Shown here: positions 28,453 to 37,776 of the stretch, piece after piece
Layout: every line of letters starts with the position of its first letter
Numbering within the stretch: the first letter of the stretch is position 1
DNA from: an uncultured Gammaproteobacteria bacterium
GTDB lineage: Bacteria; Pseudomonadota; Gammaproteobacteria; UBA6429; Thiohalophilaceae
Direction: 5' to 3'
Assembly: GCA_913064945.1 (NCBI GenBank)
Contig: CAJYAN010000002.1
Coordinates: 186,001-250,000 of the forward strand
DNA: 64,000 bases
Translations under genes and position numbers: made by a program
Notes under the pieces: model-generated
Told to the model about the DNA's origin: nothing
Seen by the model: only the letters and a program-made list of their open reading frames with translations
The model's database searches: none

Positions 28453-29986
28453 TATTAAAAAATCTATTCAGCAATTTTATCCCGAGAAGCAGTGGCGTGG
28501 CGCTGTTGCCCAGCTGATTGTCGCTTTATTGATCTGTTTCTACATATATTCAGATACTGTCGCCAGTATTACCGGGATTTGGTGGAGGTCGGAGACATTT
28601 GCTCATGGCGCACTCATAATCCCTTTTACACTTTATATGATATGGCTTCGCAGGGACAGGCTTGTGAATTTATATCCCGCGAAGTGGTGGCCTGGGTTGA
28701 TATTGCTTTGCATGGCAATGTTATCATGGTTGTTAGGTAGTGTTGTAGATGTCCAGGTACTTCAGCAATTATCGTTGCTTGGTATGGTATGGTCACTAAT
28801 AGTCATATTTCTAGGTGATAAAGTTGTTCGTCGAATCGCCTATCCACTAGCATTTTTATTCTTTGCGATTCCAGTTGGTGAGGGTCTGATTCCATATCTT
28901 ATGGATTTTACTGCCTACTTCACTGTATCGGCTCTGAAAATCAGCGGCTTTCCTGTCCTGTGGGAGGGCATGTCTTTTTCAATTCCATCCGGGAATTTCC
29001 AGGTTGCGACAGCTTGTAGTGGCGTTCGCTATTTATTTGCATCATTAACGTTAGGTAGCCTATTTGCGTATATCAATTATCAAAGCCCATGGCGAAGAAT
29101 TGTTTTTATTTTATTTTCTATCATATTGCCCATTATCGCAAACGGCCTACGTGCGTATGGGATTGTCTTGATCGCACATTTTAGTGATATGAAATATGCG
29201 GTAGGTTTCGATCATATTATTTATGGGTGGCTTTTCTTTGGATTGATAATGTTTGTACTATTTTATATTGGCAGCCTTTGGCGAGAAAATGCCCAGCCCT
29301 TTATATCTGATGCTTCAATTGTAACTGTACCCAAAGTGTCTCCCTCATATGAAATTTCCGTTATCGCAGTAACCGTTGTGATAATGGTGTTTGGGCCAAT
29401 GTGGAAATCTCATGTATTGAATATCAGTCCACCTTCCCTGGAAATGAATATTGCTCTGCCACAAACATTATCCAAATGGAATCAGGTTGCCTGGAATGGA
29501 ACTGACTGGAGACCTGATTTTAAAGGGGCTAACAAAGTAATAAAGCAAAAATATGTGCATAACAATAAGACTATTATGATATATATTGCGACTTATGTGA
29601 AAGAGTCACAAGGTGCAGAGTTAATTAATCAGGATAACGTATTGTTCGACGGAAACGACTGGACAAAAGTCGCAGGCAGGTCACTTGCGATTAGCAATGC
29701 TGCCTCTGGATTAAACGTAAGTGAAACAATCGTCAAGCATGGCAGCATTAAGCGCATATTACTCTCATGGTATGAAATTAATGGACTTTCTATAACTAAT
29801 ATATATAAAGGAAAACTATATCAGGCACTGCTTCGTTTGCAAGGTAAGTTTAATGGTGGGTCAATGATTGCTATTGCAATGGATGTGGATAGTGATGTGC
29901 CGGTTGATGATCGTGAACTGATTAATTTTGTTAAAAATAACAATGTTGCAATTCAAACGTATTTGCAAAAATCGATAATCGAATAA
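28445..29986 (+). CDS. xrtA: Exosortase A (with fused EpsI domain)
   Basis: The membrane cysteine transpeptidase that recognises PEP-CTERM signals, analogous to sortase. 513 residues. About eight membrane segments (residues 20-290) carry the catalytic residues: Cys191 (ATACSGVRY), Arg236 (NGLRAYG) and His257 (FDHIIYGWLFFG), with exosortase spacing. After ~residue 310 comes one more membrane helix and a periplasmic EpsI-type domain (SKWNQVAWNGTDWRPDFKGA to the end), a fusion usual for XrtA. It overlaps the upstream glycosyltransferase by 8 nt and is 8 nt before the next. The PEP-CTERM protein at 17554 is its visible substrate. Confidence 0.95.
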   Translation: MFNIKKSIQQFYPEKQWRGAVAQLIVALLICFYIYSDTVASITGIWWRSETFAHGALIIPFTLYMIWLRRDRLVNLYPAKWWPGLILLCMAMLSWLLGSVVDVQVLQQLSLLGMVWSLIVIFLGDKVVRRIAYPLAFLFFAIPVGEGLIPYLMDFTAYFTVSALKISGFPVLWEGMSFSIPSGNFQVATACSGVRYLFASLTLGSLFAYINYQSPWRRIVFILFSIILPIIANGLRAYGIVLIAHFSDMKYAVGFDHIIYGWLFFGLIMFVLFYIGSLWRENAQPFISDASIVTVPKVSPSYEISVIAVTVVIMVFGPMWKSHVLNISPPSLEMNIALPQTLSKWNQVAWNGTDWRPDFKGANKVIKQKYVHNNKTIMIYIATYVKESQGAELINQDNVLFDGNDWTKVAGRSLAISNAASGLNVSETIVKHGSIKRILLSWYEINGLSITNIYKGKLYQALLRLQGKFNGGSMIAIAMDVDSDVPVDDRELINFVKNNNVAIQTYLQKSIIE

Positions 29987-29994
29987 TAACTCGT

Positions 29995-31143
29995 ATGAGT
30001 GTAGTAAAACGCCCATTAATCGTTCATATTATTTATCGTTTGCAAGTGGGCGGCCTGGAGAACGGTCTTGTAAATATTATAAACTACCTGCCTCATGATA
30101 AGTATCGGCATGCAATTGTATGTCTGACGACATCATCCGGTTTTGCCAAAAGAATCAATTATGATGATGTTGAGATATATGAATTACACAAAAAGGAAGG
30201 TAAGGATGTTGGGTTGTATTTTAGACTCTGGAAGCTACTACGACAGTTAAAGCCTGATATTGTGCATAGCCGTAATATTGCCACCATAGAGTCATCCATG
30301 CTTGCCTACTTTGCGGGGGTTCAAACACGTATACATGGTGAACATGGTCGGGATATTTACGATGTTAAAGGCGATAATTTAAAATACCAGAGATTAAGGC
30401 GTATGCTTTCTCTATTTATTCATTGCTTTGTGCCAATGTCTCAGGATCTTAAAAGCTGGCTAATTAATGAAGTCCGTATACCACCAGGAAAAATCCACCA
30501 ATTGTACAATGGTGTTGATATTTCACGCTTTAAGCCATTTGATATTCAATATAACAAGGGGCAACGATTTCCGCCTAATTTTATTTCAGATGACAGTATC
30601 ATTATTGGAACAGTCGGCCGACTGGAACCGATCAAAGACCAGCTGACCCTTGTTAAGGCGTTCCTGGAACTACAACAAGAATACCCTGATTTGCGCGGCA
30701 AAATCCGCCTGGTGTTACTTGGTGATGGGAGTTTGCGTTCTGATATCGAGCATCTGCTTAGTAGCGCTGGATCAACTGACGAGGTCTGGTTAGCTGGAAA
30801 TCGTGATGATGTAGCGGAGATCTTACCTGCTTTAGACATATTTGTACTGCCTTCGTTAGGAGAAGGTATTTCTAACACGATACTCGAAGCAATGGCGTGC
30901 CAGCTCCCGGTCATTGCGACTGATGTCGGAGGCAATGCCGAATTAGTGTTAGATGGACTTACAGGGATGCTCGTGCCCTCCAATGAACCTGTCAAAATGG
31001 CAAAGGCACTATATCATTATATTGACGACTCGGAATTACGAGACCGTCATGGACTTGCCGGGCGTAAGCGTGTTGAGGAGTATTTTAGTATTGAGTCAAT
31101 GGTAGAGAATTATAGTAAACTCTATGCTCAATATCTAATATAA
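29995..31143 (+). CDS. XrtA-associated glycosyltransferase, stp2 type (GT4)
   Basis: A GT-B glycosyltransferase of 382 residues. N-terminal acceptor loop IIYRLQVGGLENGLVNIINY, GEHGRDIYDVKGDN, linker QLYNGVDISRFKPF, donor domain IIIGTVGRLEPIKDQLTLVK, and nucleotide-binding E-x7-E segment PSLGEGISNTILEAMACQLP. The GGLENGLVN motif and position right after xrtA fit the second exosortase A-specific transferase. It extends the lipid-linked repeat unit; the sugar is not predictable by eye. Confidence 0.92.
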   Translation: MSVVKRPLIVHIIYRLQVGGLENGLVNIINYLPHDKYRHAIVCLTTSSGFAKRINYDDVEIYELHKKEGKDVGLYFRLWKLLRQLKPDIVHSRNIATIESSMLAYFAGVQTRIHGEHGRDIYDVKGDNLKYQRLRRMLSLFIHCFVPMSQDLKSWLINEVRIPPGKIHQLYNGVDISRFKPFDIQYNKGQRFPPNFISDDSIIIGTVGRLEPIKDQLTLVKAFLELQQEYPDLRGKIRLVLLGDGSLRSDIEHLLSSAGSTDEVWLAGNRDDVAEILPALDIFVLPSLGEGISNTILEAMACQLPVIATDVGGNAELVLDGLTGMLVPSNEPVKMAKALYHYIDDSELRDRHGLAGRKRVEEYFSIESMVENYSKLYAQYLI

Positions 31144-31237
31144 AGATAATAATAGTGGATGAAAACAAAATACTATATGGCCATCGCTATATAATACATG
31201 AGATTTTGGGGGCGAGTATCAGTATGGAGTTTTGTGT

Positions 31238-33133
31238 ATGTGCGGGATAGTAGGCATTCTCGATCTCACTGAAACAGGTGAGATCGACCATGACATTCTA
31301 AATCAAATGAATGAGGCTCAATTCCATCGTGGCCCCGATGCCGGAGGACTCCATATTGAACCAGGGGTCGGTCTTGGCCATCGCCGTCTGTCGATCATTG
31401 ACCTTTCCAGTGGCCAGCAGCCAATGGAAAATGAAGATGGCAGTGTCATTGTCACATATAACGGTGAGATTTATAATTTCGCAGCACTCAGCTCTGAACT
31501 TAAAGCCGCAGGGCATATCTTTAAGACACACTCCGATACAGAGGTCATTGTCCACGCCTGGGAACAATGGGGTGTAGATTGCGTGCAACGCTTTAGGGGT
31601 ATGTTTGCCTTTGCTATATGGGATAGAAATAAAAGAAGTCTTTTTTTAGCACGTGATCGGCTTGGTAAAAAACCGCTTCACTATACCACCCTGGAGAATG
31701 GGCAGTTTATATTTTCCTCCGAGCTCAAGGCATTGTATGCACATCCACTATTACAGAAAGAAATTGAACCAACGGCGGTAGAGGAGTATTTTGCCCTTGG
31801 TTATGTCCCTGAACCAAAAACAATTTTTAAGAACATCTATAAACTTTCTCCAGCTCACGTTATTCTGATTCAACAGGGGCAGACAGATGTTCAGCCAACC
31901 CCATACTGGGACATAACGTTTGCAACGACGAGTCAGCAAACTGAACAGCTCATCGCCGAGGAACTGACCACTCGCTTCAAAGATGCCGTCAATATCCGCA
32001 TGATCTCTGAGGTTCCCCTGGGCGCCTTTCTCTCAGGAGGGGTTGATTCCAGCGCCGTCGTCGCGATGATGGCTAGGCTATCTTCTGATCCAGTAAATAC
32101 CTGTTCCATTGCCTTCGCCAGTAAAAAGTTTAATGAATCGGAATATGCGCTAAAAGTAGCAGATCAATACAAGACTAATCATTTCGTGGAAACCATCGAC
32201 CCTGATGATTTCAGTCTGGTGGATAAGCTAGCAAGTATTTATGATGAACCCTATGCAGATAGTTCTGCCATCCCTACCTATCGTGTTTGCGAATTGGCTC
32301 GAAAACGAGTAACAGTGGCTCTGTCTGGTGATGGTGCTGATGAATATTTTTCAGGTTATCGTCGACATCGTTGGCATATGAATGAAGAAAAAATACGTCA
32401 TTTGCTACCGTATGCCATACGTAAATCTGTATTTGGAGTTCTCGGCGCAATTTATCCAAAACTTGACTGGGCACCACAGTTTCTCAGAGCCAAGACGACA
32501 TTTCAGGCGATCGCGCGTGATAGCGTAGCATCCTATTTTCATACTGTTTCAATCTTATCTGATGAGATGAGACAAAAACTATTTTCCAAGGAATTCAAAA
32601 AGACTTTAAAAGGATATAATGCCGTCGAGGTATTTCGTCGACATGCAGATAGTTGTCCAGTCAATGAGCCATTATCCCTAATACAGTATCTTGATCTAAA
32701 AACCTATCTGGTCGGCGATATTCATACAAAAGTGGATCGAGCCAGTATGGCAAATTCACTGGAAGTTCGTGCACCATTTTTAGACTATGAGCTCGTCGAA
32801 TGGGTTACAGGCTTGGCACCAAACTTAAAACTCCATGGGCAGGAAGGGAAATACATCCTTAAAAAAGCTATGGAGCCCTATTTACCAAATGATGTTTTAT
32901 ATCGTAGTAAAATGGGCTTTGCTGTACCGCTGGCTGAATGGTTTAGAGGTCCGCTAAAAGAAAAAGTCAAAGAATCATTGCTAGGTGAATCAATGGAACA
33001 ATGTGGTTTTTTTAACATGGGCTATATAAAAAAAATAATAACCGATCACCAGGCTGGTATAAGAGATTATAGTTCAGCCATATGGACGCTCCTGATGTTT
33101 GATGCATTTACAAAAAACGTCTGGAACCCATAA
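31238..33133 (+). CDS. XrtA-associated amidotransferase 1 (asparagine-synthase family)
   Basis: Glutamine-dependent amidotransferase of 631 residues, class II type. The start ATG 31238 was chosen because it makes Cys the second residue (MCGIVGIL), the N-terminal nucleophile that releases ammonia from glutamine. A TTG two codons earlier would bury it. Glutaminase domain residues 2-210 (RGPDAGG, YNGEIYN), then a synthetase domain with PP-loop LSGGVDSSAVVAMM (about 266) and SGDGADEYFSGY. Exosortase A loci carry this protein with an unproven role, probably amidating or aminating a sugar acid. A second, altered homologue lies at 37777. Confidence 0.93.
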   Translation: MCGIVGILDLTETGEIDHDILNQMNEAQFHRGPDAGGLHIEPGVGLGHRRLSIIDLSSGQQPMENEDGSVIVTYNGEIYNFAALSSELKAAGHIFKTHSDTEVIVHAWEQWGVDCVQRFRGMFAFAIWDRNKRSLFLARDRLGKKPLHYTTLENGQFIFSSELKALYAHPLLQKEIEPTAVEEYFALGYVPEPKTIFKNIYKLSPAHVILIQQGQTDVQPTPYWDITFATTSQQTEQLIAEELTTRFKDAVNIRMISEVPLGAFLSGGVDSSAVVAMMARLSSDPVNTCSIAFASKKFNESEYALKVADQYKTNHFVETIDPDDFSLVDKLASIYDEPYADSSAIPTYRVCELARKRVTVALSGDGADEYFSGYRRHRWHMNEEKIRHLLPYAIRKSVFGVLGAIYPKLDWAPQFLRAKTTFQAIARDSVASYFHTVSILSDEMRQKLFSKEFKKTLKGYNAVEVFRRHADSCPVNEPLSLIQYLDLKTYLVGDIHTKVDRASMANSLEVRAPFLDYELVEWVTGLAPNLKLHGQEGKYILKKAMEPYLPNDVLYRSKMGFAVPLAEWFRGPLKEKVKESLLGESMEQCGFFNMGYIKKIITDHQAGIRDYSSAIWTLLMFDAFTKNVWNP

Positions 33134-33160
33134 AAATCCCAAATAATTAAAGGTGCAAGG

Positions 33161-34369
33161 ATGAAAATATTACATGTCTTTGATCATTCGATCCCATTAC
33201 ATAGTGGATACACTTTTCGATCAAAAGCTATTCTTGAGCATCAGCATGCACTGGGATGGAAAACTGATCATATCACAAGCTCTAAACACAATTTAGCTGC
33301 AATGCCCGATAGCGATGAGGAAATAGTCAATGGTCTTCATTTTTTTCGTACCAAGGTTAATTCAGGAATATTCAGTCGCCTACCACTACTGAAACATTTG
33401 GCAATTATATCAACGCTAGAGAAACGCCTTACTGAGATTATACCTGTTGTTAAACCTGATATTATTCATGCTCATTCACCGGCGCTCAATGGACGTGCGG
33501 CGGTGAATATCGGTAAACGGTATAAGATTCCTGTTGTATATGAAATACGAGCTTTTTGGGAAGATGCTGCAGTCGATCATGGAACAACTCGCGAAGGTAG
33601 CTTGCGATATCGGCTGACTCGGGCAATGGAGACACGTGTTGTTAGAGAAGCAAATGCGGTGACAACAATATGTAACGGACTAAAAAATGATCTGATCGAA
33701 AGAGGGATTCCTGATAGTAAAATTACTGTTATACCCAATGCTGTTGATATTTCACGATTCAAGCTTGAACGTCAACCTGACAAAGGATTGGCTGAGGAGT
33801 TAGGGATTATGAACAAGGTGGTCGTTGGCTTTATAGGCTCGTTTTATGCTTATGAAGGCCTGCCATTATTAATTGAAGCCATAGAGATTCTTAAATCACG
33901 ACAGCCAAATGTAATTGTAATGCTAATTGGTGGTGGACCACAGGAACATCTACTGAAGTCAATGGTGAAACAGAAAAATTTAGACTCTCAGGTCATATTT
34001 ACGGGGAGGGTACCTCATGATGAAATAGAGGCCTATTATGACCTTGTAGATATCTTTACCTACCCGCGTCTATCCATGCGACTAACTGACCTGGTAACCC
34101 CGCTCAAGCCTCTTGAGGCTATGGCTAAAGGACGAATTGTTCTCGCCTCTGATGTTGGAGGGCATAAGGAACTTATTACTGATGGTGTAAATGGAGTTTT
34201 GTTTCCGGCTGGAGATAAGTATGCTCTGGCTGATAAAATTTCAGAATTAATTAATGACCGATCAATCTGGCAAAATTTTAGTATAGCCGGACGCAAATAT
34301 GTTGAAGACGTACGTAATTGGAAAACGAGTATCGATAATTACATCGCCGTCTATGAAGGGTTAATGTGA
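33161..34369 (+). CDS. XrtA-associated glycosyltransferase, stp3 type (GT4)
   Basis: A GT-B glycosyltransferase of 402 residues starting MKILHVFDHSIPLHSGYTFR, the signature of the third exosortase A-associated transferase group. Other motifs: HAHSPALNGRAAVNIGKRY, VVYEIRAFWEDAAVDHGTT, PNAVDISRFK and the donor-binding PLKPLEAMAKGRIVLASDVG. Ribosome site AAAGGTGCAAGG lies just before the ATG. It overlaps the following transferase by 4 nt. Confidence 0.92.
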   Translation: MKILHVFDHSIPLHSGYTFRSKAILEHQHALGWKTDHITSSKHNLAAMPDSDEEIVNGLHFFRTKVNSGIFSRLPLLKHLAIISTLEKRLTEIIPVVKPDIIHAHSPALNGRAAVNIGKRYKIPVVYEIRAFWEDAAVDHGTTREGSLRYRLTRAMETRVVREANAVTTICNGLKNDLIERGIPDSKITVIPNAVDISRFKLERQPDKGLAEELGIMNKVVVGFIGSFYAYEGLPLLIEAIEILKSRQPNVIVMLIGGGPQEHLLKSMVKQKNLDSQVIFTGRVPHDEIEAYYDLVDIFTYPRLSMRLTDLVTPLKPLEAMAKGRIVLASDVGGHKELITDGVNGVLFPAGDKYALADKISELINDRSIWQNFSIAGRKYVEDVRNWKTSIDNYIAVYEGLM

Positions 34370-35541
34370 AAACGCTGTTGTTTTCGACACTTTATCCAAA
34401 TCAAATCCAACCGAATTTTAGTATATTCGTTGAGAATCGCCTGCAGCAATTATTGGCTAGTGGTGAGGCGGATACAAAAATAATTGCACCAGTACCCTGG
34501 TTCCCTTTTAAAAATAATAGCTTCGGTAAATACGCAAAATATGCACAAGTCGCTAGTCAGGAGAATCGCCATGGTGTTGATGTTTTTCATCCACGTTATC
34601 TTGTTATTCCAAGAATTGGCATGAATCTGGCGCCAGAAACATTATTCAGAAGTGCTCTCCCCGTTGCCAGGAAGATTCTTGATAGTGGTTTTGATTTCGA
34701 TCTGATTGACGCACACTATTTTTACCCTGATGGTGTTGCCGCCATTAAACTGGGTAACGTATTAAATAAACCGGTAGTAATTACTGCACGAGGTACCGAT
34801 CTAAATCTTATCCCGGAATACAAAAAAGCCAGGGAGAAGATTATATGGGCAGCTCAAAATGCAAAAGCATTAATTACCGTTTGTCAGGCATTAAAAGATG
34901 TGCTTGTCAATTTTGGCATTGCTAACGACAAAATTACCGTGTTACGTAACGGTGTAGATTTAGAAAAATTCAAGCCTTCAGAAAGCCGTGATCTATTGCG
35001 GAAAGAGCTAGGCATTACGGGGAGGACGCTTCTTAGTGTTGGACATCTGGTCGAAAGGAAGGGGCATCATCTCATTATAAAAGCAATGGCATCGCTTCCC
35101 GATTTTTCATTACTGATTGCCGGTGATGGCGAAGAAATGATTGCCCTCGCATCATTAGTGAAAGAACTTAAACTGGGAAATCGAGTAACCATGTTAGGTT
35201 CAATTAGCCATGCTGACCTGGCAAAGTACTATGCTGCCGTAGATGCTCTGGTGCTTGCTTCAAGTCGTGAAGGCTGGGCTAACGTATTGCTAGAGTCAAT
35301 GGCATGTGGTACGCCTGTTGCGGCAACCAATATTTGGGGGACGCCTGAGGTTGTTAATACACCTGAAGCTGGTGTCTTAATAAGAGACAGAGAACCAAAT
35401 TCAATTGCCGCTAGTGTCCTTAAGCTATTTGAAAATTATCCAGACAGAGAGAAAACGCGCCAATATGCAGAAAGATTTGACTGGACTGAAACTACACAGG
35501 GACAATTAAAAATATTTAATAAGGTATTATCCCGTGCGTGA
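34366..35541 (+). CDS. Glycosyltransferase family 4
   Basis: A GT-B glycosyltransferase of 391 residues with a GTG start inside the previous stop (GTGA). Motifs: STLYPNQIQPNFSIFVENR at the N-terminus, DLIDAHYFYPDGVAAIKLG, TARGTDLNLIPEY, NGVDLEKFKP, LLSVGHLVERKGHHLIIKA, and E-x7-E SSREGWANVLLESMACGTPV. This kind often follows stp3 in exosortase A operons. It overlaps the ligase gene by 8 nt. Donor and acceptor are unknown. Confidence 0.9.
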   Translation: MKTLLFSTLYPNQIQPNFSIFVENRLQQLLASGEADTKIIAPVPWFPFKNNSFGKYAKYAQVASQENRHGVDVFHPRYLVIPRIGMNLAPETLFRSALPVARKILDSGFDFDLIDAHYFYPDGVAAIKLGNVLNKPVVITARGTDLNLIPEYKKAREKIIWAAQNAKALITVCQALKDVLVNFGIANDKITVLRNGVDLEKFKPSESRDLLRKELGITGRTLLSVGHLVERKGHHLIIKAMASLPDFSLLIAGDGEEMIALASLVKELKLGNRVTMLGSISHADLAKYYAAVDALVLASSREGWANVLLESMACGTPVAATNIWGTPEVVNTPEAGVLIRDREPNSIAASVLKLFENYPDREKTRQYAERFDWTETTQGQLKIFNKVLSRA

Positions 35542-36811
35542 TATTGTTGTGACGCTTATTATTTTTGGTGCCATACCTTTTGTCTTAATACGACCTTACA
35601 TTGGAACATATTTGTGGGCCTGGATTTCTTATATGAATCCACATCGACTGGCCTATGGTTTTGCTGTCACTATGCCATTCGCAATGGTGACTGGTATCAC
35701 CATGATAATCGGATTTTTGTTTACGAAAGACAAGCAAAAGTTGCATATGACACCTGTTACTGTTGTGTGGCTGGCATTAGTAACGTGGTTCTTTGTGACT
35801 ACAATATTTTCCATAGATTTTGCTGTTTCATATCCTGGCCTTATACGCACCGCAAAAATACAGCTTGTCACACTTTTAACAATGTTGTTGATTAATAGCA
35901 GAAAAAAACTCGATGGTCTTATATGGATTATTTGTTTGTCTCTTGGATTTTTTGGCATTAAAGGTGGATTATTTGTTTTGTTAACAGGTGGAAGTTATCG
36001 TGTCTGGGGGCCACCTGATTCATTTGTTGCAGGTAACAATGAAATTGCATTAGCTTTGCTTATGATAGTACCTTTTTTCTGGTATCTTCGTGAGCAAGTT
36101 CAACGACGCTGGATAAAGCATTTGATACTTGTTTGCATATTATTATGTATATTATCGATTATAAGCTCCTATTCAAGAGGAGCATTTCTTGCAGCAGCTT
36201 CACTTCTAATCGTATTCTGGCTAAAGAGTGATAAGAAGGTGATTATTGGGGGCTTTTTAATAATTTTGATTGCAGGCATAGGTACATTTATGCCAGAGAA
36301 ATATTTTCATCGTATGGATACTATAGAATCTTACCAGTCTGATGATTCTGCAATGGGGAGAATAAATGCCTGGCATTTTGCATATAATCTTGCCTTAGAT
36401 CACCCATTTACTGGAGGTGGATTTTATACGTTTACCAGAAAATTATTTCTATTATATGCACCTGATCCTAATAATTTTCATGATGCCCACAGTATTTATT
36501 TTCAAATGTTAGGTGAGCAGGGTTTTGTCGGTCTTATCTTATTTCTAATATTATGGTGGCTGACATATCGCCTGTGCAATAGTATAAAGAAAAAGACAAG
36601 CAATATTGAGGAATTAAAATGGGCTGGCAATCTTGCAGCGATGTCGCAAGTAAGTATTGTTGCATATTGTGTTGGCGGTGCGTTTCTAGGCTTGGGTTAT
36701 TTTGATCTCCCGTACGGTATTATGGCGATTTGTGTATTAACAAATATTTTCGTTGATGAGAAGATTATGAAAAAAAATGAAACAGGCATAGGTGTGACTG
36801 CAGATGGCTAA
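35534..36811 (+). CDS. XrtA-associated O-antigen ligase/polymerase (Wzy_C family)
   Basis: A polytopic membrane protein of 425 residues with about eleven hydrophobic segments, starting at GTG 35534 (VRDIVVTLIIFGAIPFVLI). The O-antigen ligase signature region is the periplasmic loop with GRINAWHFAYNLALDHPFTGGG, FHDAHSIYFQMLGEQGFVGLI, carrying the conserved Arg and His. It either polymerises the repeat unit or joins polymer to an acceptor. Exosortase A loci normally have one. Gene overlaps with both neighbours are 8 nt, so it is firmly in the operon. Confidence 0.9.
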   Translation: MRDIVVTLIIFGAIPFVLIRPYIGTYLWAWISYMNPHRLAYGFAVTMPFAMVTGITMIIGFLFTKDKQKLHMTPVTVVWLALVTWFFVTTIFSIDFAVSYPGLIRTAKIQLVTLLTMLLINSRKKLDGLIWIICLSLGFFGIKGGLFVLLTGGSYRVWGPPDSFVAGNNEIALALLMIVPFFWYLREQVQRRWIKHLILVCILLCILSIISSYSRGAFLAAASLLIVFWLKSDKKVIIGGFLIILIAGIGTFMPEKYFHRMDTIESYQSDDSAMGRINAWHFAYNLALDHPFTGGGFYTFTRKLFLLYAPDPNNFHDAHSIYFQMLGEQGFVGLILFLILWWLTYRLCNSIKKKTSNIEELKWAGNLAAMSQVSIVAYCVGGAFLGLGYFDLPYGIMAICVLTNIFVDEKIMKKNETGIGVTADG

Positions 36812-37733
36812 GAACCTATTAAATATACTTATTTATCATAGAGTACTGCCTGCGAATGACGAGTTGAACCCTGGTGATGTGGATATATATACATTCACAA
36901 AGCAAATGAAATGGGTAAGCAAACTATTTAATGTACTAAGCCTTGAAGAAGCTGTGCAGAAAATTTCAACGAATTCATTGCCTCAGCGAGCATTGTGTAT
37001 TACTTTTGATGATGGATATCGAGATAATTATACAAATGCATTGCCCATATTGAAAGCATTTGGTTTGACGGCTACTTTCTTTGTTGCAACTGGTTTCCTT
37101 AATGGAGGCATTATGTGGAATGACGTGGTGATTGAAAGTATACGAAATACAGAATCTAATAACCTTGATCTTACTAAATTTGACATGAATGTGTATCACT
37201 TTGATAAAGGGAAAAACTCAGCAATTAAGGAGATATTACAGGATCTAAAATACCTTCCGTTAGAAAAACGCTCATCTGTTGTCGAATCTTTACCAATTAT
37301 TCTTGATTCAAAAGTCCCTGATAATCTTATGATGAATGATGGTGACGTTAAAGAAATGTATCAATCAGGAATGGGAGTTGGTGGACATACTAAGAGTCAT
37401 CCTATTCTGTCCAGCCTTGACATCAAAAATGCAGAAAACGAAATTGTTGAAGGCAAGAACTACCTTGAAAATTTACTGGATGCACGTGTTGACTTATTTG
37501 CATATCCTAATGGGAAACCATATCATGACTACGGCTACGATCATATTACTATATTAAAAAAATATGGATTTAAGGCGGCTGTTAGTACTTCCTGGGGTGT
37601 AGCTTCTCCGGATAGCGATTTATATCAGCTTCCGCGCTTTACGCCATGGGATACTTTGCTACCAAAATTTTTGGCAAGGCTAGTAATAACTCGATTTTCT
37701 AAACAAAAAAATATTGTTAAATCGTACGCTTAG
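36804..37733 (+). CDS. Second polysaccharide deacetylase family protein (CE4)
   Basis: A NodB-fold protein of 309 residues: ILIYHRVLPANDELNP at the start, catalytic RALCITFDDGYRDNYTNALP (Asp-Asp), ATFFVATGFLNGGIMW, metal-binding GGHTKSHPILS and the late FAYPNGKPYHDYGYDH. It has no signal peptide, so like the first deacetylase it would act in the cytoplasm. It ends the tightly overlapping XrtA operon; a 43-nt gap follows. Base composition becomes more A+T-rich from here on. Confidence 0.88.
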   Translation: MAKNLLNILIYHRVLPANDELNPGDVDIYTFTKQMKWVSKLFNVLSLEEAVQKISTNSLPQRALCITFDDGYRDNYTNALPILKAFGLTATFFVATGFLNGGIMWNDVVIESIRNTESNNLDLTKFDMNVYHFDKGKNSAIKEILQDLKYLPLEKRSSVVESLPIILDSKVPDNLMMNDGDVKEMYQSGMGVGGHTKSHPILSSLDIKNAENEIVEGKNYLENLLDARVDLFAYPNGKPYHDYGYDHITILKKYGFKAAVSTSWGVASPDSDLYQLPRFTPWDTLLPKFLARLVITRFSKQKNIVKSYA

Positions 37734-37776
37734 TGAATCATGGTAGTGTATAAGCTATATATAAAAAGAGAATTAC

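Noticed and set aside
37741-37756. TGGTAG-N5-AAGCT, a -24/-12-like match before the second Asn-synthase-like gene
   Set aside because: The -12 element is poor, and the predicted start of transcription would fall about 10 nt before the ATG, cutting into the ribosome site.
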